Assembly: GCF_009389715.1 (NCBI RefSeq)
Contig: NC_052400.1
Location: 22,413,674 to 22,477,673 of the forward strand
Direction: 5' to 3'
Source of the DNA: Phoenix dactylifera
Lineage: Eukaryota > Streptophyta > Magnoliopsida > Arecales > Arecaceae
DNA: 64,000 nt
The stretch's first letter is position 1; each line of letters opens with the position of its first letter. Position numbers and translations under genes: made by a program. Shown piece after piece: positions 10,541 to 21,700 of the stretch. The notes under the pieces were generated by a model, which did no database searches, was not told the origin of the DNA, and saw only the letters and a program-made list of their open reading frames with translations.

Positions 10541-13500
10541 CTATGCATCATCCTCATCGTCTATCAGTAATTTCTTGCAGGCCTCATAGCACATGAACGA
10601 GATCCCTGCAGCAGGCACCAACTTCATGCAGCTCGGGCCCAAACCCTTATAAAGACCATCAATCCCCTCCTTCTCCAATATGCTTACTAGAGCATGAAGC
10701 ATGTTCTTGTAGACCTGCCTACCACCGACAGCCCCAACCTGCATGTGCTTCCGAGCCACCTCAAGTGGGAAGGTAGCGCTGCTTGAGATTGCCCCAGCTG
10801 CTGACCCGATCAGAAGAGTTGCCATGTTGCCTATTTCCTCCTCCTTGAATGTCTTCCTATAAAGTTTCTTCAGGGTTTCATATGCAAAGTAATTGGTCGC
10901 AGCATATGGTACCACTCCAATTAGACTTGGAGTGAGACCTCTGTACAGCTCTGCAGGGCCTTCTTCACGCAAGATTTTAATAAAAGCATGTAGGAGATTG
11001 TCATAGGCATCTCTCTGCAGATGAGGGATTGACATAATTTAAAAGGTAATTCTCTTGACTTTACCAATACACCATTCATTAGGTAAACTACAAACCTGTA
11101 TGGTTAGTCTGGTCTTGAGTAACTCTAGAGGATATGTACAGAGGGTAGAGCTGACTCCAGCAAATGCTCCAGCAACTAGAGAAGAAGGGACAGGAAGTTT
11201 GGGCGGTTCCCCCATCTTAGGGGTCAAGATCTTCTTGGCTGTATCATAAGTGAATAGCTGCGAAAACGAACATTATCTGACACTTGTGAGTGCAGAAATG
11301 TTAATTATAAGTTCATCTCTGCTTATGTTGCCATATCTTTATATTCAATGCATTTACTTTTTTTATACTTTTTGTCAGAAAAGAATAAAAACTTAAATAC
11401 CTGGCAGAAAAGACATTATTTCATCTTTTTTAACCGAAATTGGATTACCGAGACAACATGCACGCATAATAACAAGCATGGAAACCTTTTACACCAAAAA
11501 AAGAAAGGAATGCAGACAATGATCAGATGCATTACCACAAAAACTTTGTAGATTTCCAAATATAAAGAAAATTGGAACATTAGCCAACTAATTAAATCTG
11601 ATAATTATTGTAGTGAACAACTTTTCAGAAAAAACTATTGTTGCCCCATGGATCAAATGGCCCCACTTAAAAACTTGCACAAATCAGTTTGGAACTCCAA
11701 TAGCAATGCAAAGTAGTTAAACAAAAGCCGAGGGTGCAAAAAAGCAGCTCTAATTATCTACGCTAATACCCCCGGAAAAGGATTGGGTTCAATGCTCACT
11801 GGACCGTTTGATGATCCAATGCAGCATGGGCTCTTGGATCATGCATTGAGATGCAAGAAAGCATGGCTTTTGATGCCTTGCTCCTGTTTATTGCATGAGA
11901 ATACTCCACGACTCCACGCGGCATTGGATCATTAAAGTCCAATGAGCATTGGACCCAGCCTGCTACTGAGAACTTTGAGGTGCAAATTAGTTTAGCAAGA
12001 ATTCCAACAGGAGACTCAAGATAAAAGGATAAATAATTAAATTCTGCTGCACATTCAATGTGCAGATCGAAATTATGACCGCATAAAACTGATCGCAATG
12101 TTAAGTCCACTATCCCTACTGACCATACATGAAAGCTAATTTTTTTTCAAAGCCACAACCCTTTAACAGATTAAGACATGCTGTAAGAAATCACCTCTGG
12201 ACTCAAAACTCAAGATATTCCAATGAAAAGAGTCACTTCCAGACAACATTGCAGTACTGGGAAGGTTCAGATCTCAAATATGCCTTATGTTGAATTCTAG
12301 ATAAAACTTCTAAAGAGATGGAACATATAAGCTGCCTTTAACACTCTCATGAAGGATCAACAGTAGCATTTAATTCTCTCGACACTGTAATGCTTTCAAA
12401 TACAAAATCTTCCAGATGATTTCAGAATGCAGAGCACACTCTGCAGCTACAGCCTAAATTATTAGTTTGCATACATTCTCAAGGTTCTAATCTCTATGGC
12501 CAGCCTTCTTGTGCAAACAGAGAGTGTATATCATCCGTCAAGAAAATCATGACACTGAAAGTGCATAATCTGCCATGTTCTGTATCCCAATTGTTGGCAA
12601 AACAGGTAATGAAATTTACCTACTTAGCAACTGGTTTAGAGAACTGCACCATGGAACCATCATGACATGGTTGTCAGTGGGTTGATGTGAGAAAGAAATG
12701 AAGTATCAGAAATTTTACGATATATTTTGTCGGATTCTAGTTTTCTTACAGAGTATATTACAATTTCTCATTGGCAAAATCTAGAAGAACACTACAATTG
12801 CCACTTAGGTACAGGTCTTGATATGTGGCTACCACTATTTTTCAAACCAATAGAATAATAGAAGAATTTATGTTATATGGATGACTATGCAATGAAAATA
12901 TGGATTTCTTGAAACCTATGCAGGAATATTGAATTGGCAAATTACTAATAATTGTTCGAGCATTTATAAAATTTACTCTAGAAAACACGACCCAAGAATA
13001 GAGGTTAGTGGTGAATGAATCATTGTAATGATTTCAATGTGAGGGTTCAGGGATTTATATATGAGCAACAATGACAGATTAGACATGTAACATTCATTTC
13101 AGCAACGAACAAATGACCCTTAAAGACATGGACAATGCAATGCCACATAGAAATGATTAAAAGGGGTTTGAATGTATCTTTGGACCGCTTATTTAAGTAT
13201 TCGACAGCACACTTGAAAAAAAATTTGAAATGCATGTCTACTGCTTTCTAATGGGGAAAAAAGAAACTTCTACAGGAAAAGATATAGAACATACACGAAT
13301 GAGTGGCAGAGGAGGAACAAAGGGGAGAAGTATTAAACTATTTATAAAGGGGATTTTAAAGAATATTTTGACCATGAAAATAATAAAGAACCAGGGAGGG
13401 GGAAATCTAAACAAAGTTAAACTAGCTAAATGAGATTCCATGGTACAAACTATTCTTTAAAGAGGCTTGTTTGAAGGTTGCCTCCACTCACACCTCTCAA

Positions 13501-16500
13501 GGCACTTAAAACACCATAACAGAACTTACACCTAATTGTATGCCCTCTACTAGAGGCATAAGTATTAATCAGTTACTTCATCTATTAATGAAAGGAAAGG
13601 ATGAGTCATTTTGATTACACTTGCATTATGAAGTATAAGGATGAAAATGCAAAGTTTGGTATTGAAGACTTTGTTGACTTAAAATTTACATAGCTAATAA
13701 AATGAGTAACAACAAACTAAAACATGCAATATTTAATGTATTAACTACAAAATCCATAAACAAGGATAAAGGATTTAGGTACTGGTCCATAACAGCTGTT
13801 TCAAACTGGACTAGTGAAGGATCGGTACTTGGGAAGCCATATATACTGATACAAGAAAAATGGAAAGAAGTTTGTGCCGACTGTTGTGCTGGTATCAACT
13901 ACTGCACCGTGTGGCCATACACCAGACTGGCTATGATCATATGAGTACCAGTAATGAGATGTGCACCTTTGACCCTTTCACCGTGTTTGCTGCCTCACAG
14001 TCAATTAATCTTCCACTGAAGCTACATTATGCATTCATTGGTTTGATTCAACTGACATGTTCTCATATGTTGTCCTGTGTAGCTCCAACCAAACATTAAG
14101 CCGTGCTCCAACAAATTTACACCACATTATCTACAAATAACATTCATAGCAAGAGTCCTTCCTAAATATCTATTGCCAGCAGGCCTGCACATTCATCATC
14201 TATTAAAAATTGCACAAGCTTATGGTAAACCTAGAGGAAAAACAACTATAATCTGAAACTAATCATTATGTCCTCCAAAAGTCATTTCAACTAAATTTTG
14301 CACATTCATAGAGATGGTTGATGAAGTCAATGTAGCACGGTGAGATGCACCTGCAAATTTCACCAACTCTCTTCTATATTTATTTTCATCTAATTAAGTT
14401 ATGGTGATTCATCACCAAAAAGGAAGAAAAATAAATCTATAAGCAAGCCTCACATCGAGCCAAACACTTGAGAAGCCCTAAGATCTTGAGCAAGACTCCA
14501 TGTATTCATATAAATTGCTCTTTCCTAATAATCTTCTGTGAACTCTTTTCTGCTCCAACAGAAATGCTCAACATCTCTTCCTTCTCCTTGTCTTCCTTCT
14601 TCCTACTTTTCTTCTTTATTCTATATTTTCATCTTCCTTCTTGTTCTATTCTCTCTTCCTTCCTTTCCTTAAGCGAAAAACCAGCATAAACCTTCAAATA
14701 TCCTATTTTCTTCTTTGAGTAATCATCCCTTTATTTCCCACAGAAAGAGAGATAACAGGCCACTATTGGCCATTAATACAGAAAAAGCATAAAAGAAGAG
14801 AAGTCGGTAGCTCCTTATATGCTAAAACCTAGCAAAACAAAAGGCAACATCTGTAACATATATCATAACCTTAGTTACTTATGTTCCATATAGTGATGGA
14901 ATTAGAACAGTATGGTGACAATAATCAATGGCGATAGCAAGGATAATAGTGATTGGGAATGGCAGAAAGGATGGTATCAGACTATGAGTAATCACAGAGT
15001 AGTGTTGATCAGTGTTAATTTCACCAACGCTAGTTGCGGCTGTGACGGTTTGCTAGAAACAATGACAAAAATGGAGACAATTATAAAATTGGAGGTAGCA
15101 ACACTGCTAAAAGTGATAGCGCTGCTGGTGGCAATAACAGTAACAGCGCTTGAAAATGTTTATGAAACTGGTGGAATTAAATATCACCTTTATTTTGAGC
15201 ATCGATGATGATAGTGCCCTGCAAAATTGAGCCTTGTGAAGTTGGAAAGTGTCCTCCCTTGGGGAACTTGTCTCTCTCAAGCAATCTCCCATTAAAAAAA
15301 AATGAATTGACAAAAATTACCAAATATTCCTCCCCAAGGTCCATTTTTTTACTCTCCTAATTATTTTTGTACAGGAAACACCATTTGAAAGTATCATTGA
15401 ACATCTATGACAAGCACATTCAAAATAAAAACCATGTGTGAAAACTTGCCAACGATCTTTTTGCCTTCATAACACGAATAGCAAGCAACATGACATGATT
15501 TTGGTTTGGGTCATAACTTGGTCATTGACTTTCGACTTTGAGGTCATGAGATGACACCCCGCTTCAGCCTTAAAAAATTGGAATTCTCGTATGAAAAGGA
15601 TTAGCATTCGAAACAGCAAAAAAAAAAAAAGGCATCAAAATTTCAATCATGCTATCATGCAAAAATGATTTTGTGCTATCGCTGTTAGGCCTCTGTCTAA
15701 CAATAAATATGCCTAGAGATGAAATGCAAGTATTATCATGAATTGGACTTCCAATTCGAGCTTAAGACAAACTGCATGCCTGTATCCTTGCTTACATCAG
15801 AAAAGGTAAAGAAGAGAAGGCAATCAGTGACAGTATATACTCAATCAAATGACTCAGATGCATCCTGCAACTCACACTTGAAGAATTCAAAATTGTTCCA
15901 CAAATAAAAAACAAAGAAAAAGCAAAACGGTACATTTTTTTCTATTTTTAGTACAAGCCCCTATTGTCTAAGTCCATGCATCCTTGGCATATTTAAGCTT
16001 GCTAACTCAGAATACTAGAATAACATAAAATCAATTTTAGGAAAGGAGCACTACACACAGAATCAACTCGAGTATAATATACTGAAGCATAAGCATACGG
16101 TGAATACATTTGAAAACTCAAAGTCCCCATGCTGATCGAATAAATCGACAACAAACGAGTCAGAAGAAAACGAGGAACAAAAGAAAATCGAAAAAGAATT
16201 TTCTTTCTAAGCAAAAAGACTTACTCCAGTGTAGATTGTACCAAGTAAACAGTAATGGCAGAAAGAGAGTCACAAAAAGCAAACACAAGCTCAAGACAAA
16301 ATCAACAATCACTTACTTCGATAGCCTTGCTTGGAGCAACTCGGATGACGTTGACAAAATTGCCACGAAACAACCCCTTCCACCCCTCAGTCCCTATAAT
16401 AGTGTGGAACACTTCGGTCGTCGAGTTCCCATTGCTACCCACCATGAGATGCGTTCTGATCGTCTCCAAGGGAGCGACCGCGGTTCGCGAGACCGCCCCG

Positions 16501-16913
16501 GCAATCCCCCCACTGAACAACCTCCTGAAATGGGGGTTTCCAATCCGGATCTTTAATTTCAACCCGACCTTCGTCTTCTTCCGAGGCTTGGCTTCCTCTA
16601 ACACTTGTTCGGCGGCTTCCACAGCCGTGTCGCTTGGAGAACCGACGACGCGAAACCCAAACTCCGGCGACACGTACTTGGCGTACAGATCGGTGATGCC
16701 GTTGTCTTTGGGATCGGGATGAGGATTGGGATTGGGATGGGGATTGGGAGGACTGGGCGAAACGCCGAAGCCGACCCCCATCTGGCCCACGCTCGCAAAC
16801 AAGCCACCGGGAGGATAGAAACCCTCCTGGAGGTTCCAGGAAAGCCCGAGATCCGGAATGGGGAAGAGCCCATCCCTCTTCTTCTCAAAGGTCTGCATTC
16901 TCTTCTTTGACAT
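10541..16913 (-). CDS. BT1: BT1-type mitochondrial-carrier-family protein (plastid adenine nucleotide / ADP-glucose carrier)
   Basis: Three exons on the minus strand join in frame: 16913-16317, 11257-11096 and 11014-10541, giving 410 residues. The start MSKKRMQTFEKKRDGLF matches the conserved BT1 N-terminus, supporting this ATG. Residues 1-125 are a family-type extension with a Pro/Asn-rich run (about 54-68). Three mitochondrial-carrier repeats follow, with signatures PLETIR (148), PLELLK (242) and PLEVAR (336), and the tail is acidic (DDEDDA). Family knowledge: BT1 proteins sit in the plastid inner envelope (some also in mitochondria) and carry adenine nucleotides. Cereal endosperm Brittle1 imports ADP-glucose for starch, whereas forms in other plants mainly export AMP/ADP/ATP. 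Substrate preference cannot be read from sequence. Intron 1 is about 5.06 kb and intron 2 only 81 bases. The gene appears intact. Confidence 0.95.
11258..16316 (-). other. Large intron 1 of the BT1 gene
   Basis: The intron is 5.06 kb of AT-rich sequence between donor GTAAGT (16316) and acceptor GCAG (11258). The short frames inside it show no known domain. The only structured insert I recognise is the palindromic MITE-like element at 11784-11957. A tract at about 14,910-15,150 is rich in loosely repeated triplets. Confidence 0.85.
11784..11957. mobile_element. MITE-like element with ~40-bp inverted ends
   Basis: The left arm (11784-11825) and right arm (11918-11957) are imperfect inverted copies: TGGGTTCAATGCTCACTGGA against TGGGTCCAATGCTCATTGGA on the other strand, both continuing towards a shared GCATTGGATCAT core. 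The 174-bp size and near-palindromic form suit a non-autonomous DNA transposon. I see no clear target duplication, so the superfamily is unassigned. Confidence 0.55.
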
Positions 16914-19850
16914 GAAAACTATCTATTTATTTGCGGCAGCTAACTAGAGTTTGGACAAGGTAGGGTGCCAACAAAATTCATGTATGCCCTTGGAAATTTA
17001 AGAGGTTCGCAGGGATAGCGATAGGGATTCCTTTGAGAGGATAAGGATGGATGGTTGATGGAAGAGAAGAGATGAATCAAGAAATGCGTTCTTTCTAGGC
17101 CAGGGCACGGAAGGAATCCAACACAAAAAAGAAATAAATAAATAGGAAGCTAATATTGGCAGTCTAAAAGGTCATGCTGCTGTATTTTGACGAGAAACGG
17201 AGATGTATTTTTAAAAAAAAATGGAAACTTTGTCGAATCGTCAGAGAAAAATAGGGGAAAAATTGGCTATTTGAGCGATCAGGCGATGAGACGGAATCTC
17301 GGAAAAAGCCCGAAGTGCAAGAGGTGGTTTTTTCTCGGAAAAAGAAAAAAAAAAGTAGATTATTTGAGTCGGATATTACCGCATCCAGGATTTAATGTAT
17401 CGCTAAGATTTGGAAGACGGAAGAATACGCGATTCCCCGGCAACTTCGGAAAACCCGAACATGAAAAATTCCTTCTCCTTGTGGAAACGAGGGTTTGGGG
17501 GCTCAAGAAACAACCCAAGAGGAAGAAGGAATCACATCCAATCTCGACAAGAGAAGAGAAACTTATCCATCTCCTCTCCTACGCTTCCTTAGTCTCTCTG
17601 GGAGATGGGGATAGGGAAGGGGAAAGAGAGGGCGGCGGGTTCCTTCCCTACCTTCTCTCTCTTGCCCCTCGTTTTATCCCTCACAGTTGCGATCGACTTT
17701 TTAAGGCTGGGTCGCTCCTCGACATCTCTCATCGTCACTCGTGTAATTACTTACCCTTTTATTTAATAAATTGGGGGGAAGCTTCTAGGCTTCTTGCTTC
17801 CTCCTATTTCCATCAACAAAAAAAAAAAAAAAAAAGGCCGAGTTTTGGACGGCGACGAAGTCCCATCCCGCTTTGACCAAAATATCCTTAAATATATATA
17901 CTTATTCGCTCCTTGCAGAATCTTTTGGGTCGGCCACGGTTGTTAGGAACCTTTCTCAGTGACCGTACTGCCACCGCCCGCCACGGAAACCACCTACCTT
18001 CCGAGGGCAGCTAGCGCGGGAGCATGCTTGCCTCTTTATCACTTTTGAGTGGGTCGTAGGTTAGATGAGAGGGGTAGGTAAGCCAAAGGCGGAAGGTTAG
18101 AAAGCTTTTAGCCTTTTCCGATGAGGTGAAAGCACTAAGATGAAATTACTCTATTCTTTTCTTCTTTTATGTGTAATAGCAATACCATTCACCGTCGATC
18201 AAACCCACCTAGTAATTTTTTCATATTTAGATATATTTGAGATGTTAAAATAATCATAAGATAAAACAAAATTTATGACCCTACTTCCAAATAGGTGAGC
18301 CAGCAAAGTTTGACGAATACTATGGAAATACATATATTTTTTGCAAGATTGCAGCCCCATATATTCATTTTGGGTTCACGTTGCTTTTCCATTATAGATA
18401 CTGGGATTTGATGCTTATTTGCGTAACTCGCAAGATTCTTTAGCCAATTCTTTTTTAATAATCAGAATTATTTTGCTTTGTTTATTTCTAGTAGTGTGGT
18501 GTCAAGTGAATTAAGGATGCCCATTCTAGAATTCTACCTGCAGCATGAATTTTTAATTTACCGATGCTACTCTATTTCAAGTAAATTTAACACACACAAA
18601 AAAAATGTAAGCTTCGTCTTTGCTTTGTCATGACTCGCGAGCAATGGTGAGAAGCATATTTGGCCATTAGAGCAATTTATTTAAAATACAAAGAATTCTC
18701 TTGCGAAGTGTTGAGGTGATGGTGTTAAAATATTGGTTGTGGGTGCAGCCAGGACGAATTTATTCCAAGCAAGTGGCATTATCATGCTGTAGTCATGATG
18801 ATTGTCCCTGGCCTTAGAATTGTAAATAAAGAAGCAATTTCCCCTCATTTGTGTAATCCTCTGCTCATCGTTGACAAGAAAGCCCACCGAATCTGGAGCC
18901 CACAAATTATGCCGTATTAATGCGACTTGGAGGGGCCATGACGTATCTCATCACCAGTGGAACAGGATCGAGCGTGGTCCTCTTCACTGTAGTTTTCTGG
19001 CAAAATTCGATCACATCTAACCATCGTTAGAGCAGGATAAAAGCGGCGTCCGCTCGTATGGTTTTCTCTGCTCCCCTTGGGCCTGGAAAGTACGAAGACA
19101 CAGACTGGGCTCGATGGACCTGAAATTTGCCCCAGCGAGTCCGCGGTACCTTCGATCGCACGTGATCGGCGTGCCCATTCGAGGCTTCTTAGAAAGGCCG
19201 CGTGAAACCTAAATCCAAGTTTGGCCGGCGAGTAATTGTCCCGGGCAGATGGGAAGCAGGCACGTGTTTCAGCGCAGCGGTCGTAATCGGGTTGACTCGG
19301 AATCCCGAACGGTGAAAATTACAAAGAGTCTCCCTCTGAGGCACGGTCCGTGCCCGATTTGAAAATCTTAGCAAGCCTCGGCTTTCCAAGGCATCGGATC
19401 ATGACTTCACCTTTGACTTGACCGCCGTAACCGCATTCGCGAGGGCAACAGAATAATTTTCTCCGCCGAGGGCTGCTTGCTGGGTGAGATTCGCATGCCG
19501 ACCCGGACCAAGTCATCAACCTATACGACCAACTTCATCCCTAAAAAAAAAAACCCGCTTATACCGGATCATTTTAGGTGAAATCATCTGATCGCAGTTA
19601 TAATTACAAATTAAAGACCAGTAGAATAGGCCATCTTCAGGCATCTTAAACATTACTACCAGGAGCTGTGCGACACTCATGGGAAAGAAGACCATGCATT
19701 AGCTGCATTCTGGAGAACAGATAACTGGTCTAATTTCTTGATAAAACTGCACAAACAAAGAAAAAAGAACAGGATATTGCTTGCCAAAGGTGTCGGAACA
19801 TTCTGAGAAACCTAAAGCTCTTCATGAAACCACCATCTATTGTTTTCTTC
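16914..19850. other. BT1 upstream region and intergenic spacer
   Basis: About 16.9-17.1 kb should hold the BT1 5' UTR and core promoter (minus strand); AAATAAATAG just upstream of the start is a possible TATA-like site. The stretch 17.5-17.7 kb is purine/pyrimidine-biased. A GC-richer patch at about 19.05-19.45 kb contains G-box cores (CACGTG at about 19262; GCACGTGATC at about 19159). I recognise no gene. A 229-codon frame at 17187-17876 looks like low-complexity noise. Confidence 0.45.
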
Positions 19851-19879
19851 TTCAAGGATTTTTTTTTAAAAAAAATCTT

Positions 19880-21449
19880 TTTGAGAGATCACTTTTTGGA
19901 TTTCAATCCATTTGATGTGCTTCACGATCCTTTCCCTTCTTGCATTGCTTTTCTTCATGTCGAACATTGCAACCACCTGTTTCTAGATTAACTCAAGCCA
20001 CATGACACCTTTTTTTTTTTTTATGAGGTCGAATAAAGAACAAGGAATATGCTCAAGTAAAAAAGCAAAAACTGAGTAGAACAACAACATTAAGAGAATG
20101 TTTGGTCAACAAGTCCTATTAGAAGGGATGTACAGAGAACTCAAAATGAATGAGTTCTACGAAAATGGTTGTTTGGTTGTTTTCCATGAAACTTGCTCTG
20201 TCCAAATTGACAAGTTATTAAACCTGAAAAGTGAGTTCTATGAGAAACACCTCCACCTATTTTTCCGTAAAACCTGTTCTACAGAGAATGAGAGAACCGT
20301 ATTTCATGGAAAATCAAACAGCCCCTAAGTTTAAATGTACAGATCAGAAATCTTACCATGCTGACATCAAGAATGTCATGGGAGCTTCCGGCCATCGGCT
20401 GGTCAAGAATTTTCTCTGTTTGCTGCTTCTCTTGGGTGCCCATCCCTTTTCCTTCTACCATGGGAGGAACTAGACAAAGAAAAGGCCACTGAAAAACATC
20501 AAATGCATCTTATGTCGCAATAAAAGGCATCATTAAGCAGACACAACATAGAGGTTGTATTTTGAGTACAAGCTTTTCGATACTTCCCGGTATGCTTGGA
20601 AGGTTTCTCCCCTGGCAGGTTTTCGTCAGATTTCCCACCACTCGACGTATCTGTTGCCGCCATGCATCTCACCTACATTCTCAAGCTCCTCTTTGCTAGC
20701 TTTCTTTTGAGCTTCTTTCTGACTTCCTGTGATAGGCAAGGCCGTTGCAGCAAGCTATACATGACTGCACAGGAAATTTCATCTAGATACAAGACTAGAA
20801 GTCTAAACTTTGGAAAGACAGCCAGATGGGTGCTATGATCAATAGAAAATTTATCGTTAGAAGGTTAACAGTACACATGAGTAAGAAAAAGAAGTAAGAG
20901 AGATGAAACAATTATGAATTCTACCATAGCTTATTGATCCTTGGATATAGCAATAAAGTTTCAGATAAGCTAGCTGTGTCCTATACCCAGGAGAGCAAAT
21001 AGGCAAAGATGAATGCTTAGAAGTTAGAGAGTATAATATCTAATAAGTTTTAAATGATTGTCTTACAACATCGAGTAACATGGTAAGCAACAAAGAAGGG
21101 ACTCGAGAGAAGATGGACATGTTAGCAGCTGAGAGCGTGTAAAGTTTCTGCAGAGATAACTTAATGGGGGCATTGCCAGATCTGTGGCACAACTATATAC
21201 GTAAGAATCAGTAAATTCTTTACAGATTATATAGCAACCAGCGGGCAAAGACAGAATGCTGGTAAGAAATCTAAATACCTAAAACTCCATAGCCAAAAAT
21301 CGTGCAAAACCCGAGGGAAGAAAAAAACAACCTTGCAAAGCACCAGCTTTCATGCCGTGCTTTAGATTCTGCGGTCTGTTTTTTTCCTTGCTTTTCGACT
21401 CATTTCTTCTTATCAGCCTTCCTTTTGGCAAAAGGATCCTCCACTGATG
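19880..21449 (-). pseudogene. Broken, intron-bearing copy of RRS1 (ribosome biogenesis regulatory protein)
   Basis: Four exon-like blocks on the minus strand match the C-terminal half of plant RRS1. Block 21449-21332 reads ASVEDPFAKRKADKKK, then in another frame KNRPQNLKHGMKAGAL. Block 20764-20574 reads LAATALPITGSQ and KKASKEELENV, then [16 protein letters not shown]. Block 20469-20357 reads MVEGKGMGTQEKQQTEKILD, then SHDILDVSM. Block 19976 down to ~19880 reads VVAMFDMKKSNARRER. Visible lesions are a frame change in the first block, a lost C before its donor (GCTTTGCAAG), a TAG where Gln is expected in the second block, and a 4-base CATG insertion after ENVGEM. The N-terminal half is absent. 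Introns are kept, so this is not a processed copy but a degraded segmental duplicate or a dying gene. RRS1 acts with Rpf2 in loading 5S RNP into pre-60S ribosomes. Confidence 0.8.
20094..20325. mobile_element. Tourist-like (PIF/Harbinger) MITE
   Basis: The element is 232 bp, flanked by TAA on both sides (20091-20093 and 20326-20328), the 3-bp target type of PIF/Harbinger. The ends are imperfect inverted repeats, GAGAATGTTTGGT against GGGGCTGTTTGAT, close to the common Tourist terminus. Interior motifs related to the end (TTGTTTTCCATGAAA) recur on both strands. It lies in an intron of the RRS1 pseudogene, between the third and fourth exon blocks. It has no coding capacity. Confidence 0.7.
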
Positions 21450-21700
21450 CTGTGAGAACAACATTATTAATATAGGACATGAATTGATAATGATGATGAT
21501 GATAGCAATAAGCAACTAAACTATATACTTATGCACAATTTCAAAGTTAGAACAAAAGGACACCGATATGCTAAACAAAAAGCAAATTTAACTTTAAACC
21601 ACTATAATCAGTTAATCACTTTATATGCGCCCTCGTAGAAACTGATCAACTACATATAAGAAAGTACGAAATCCTATTTAAGAGAATAACAAACTTAAAT

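Noticed and set aside
16598-16910. Open frames on both strands over BT1 exon 1
   Set aside because: They are shadows of the BT1 first exon, which has the conserved protein sequence on the minus strand.
17187-17876. 229-codon open frame on the plus strand upstream of BT1
   Set aside because: It has low-complexity Lys/Arg/Gly-rich content, ends in a poly-A derived Lys run, shows no domain, and lies in the BT1 promoter side. No splice or codon-bias support.
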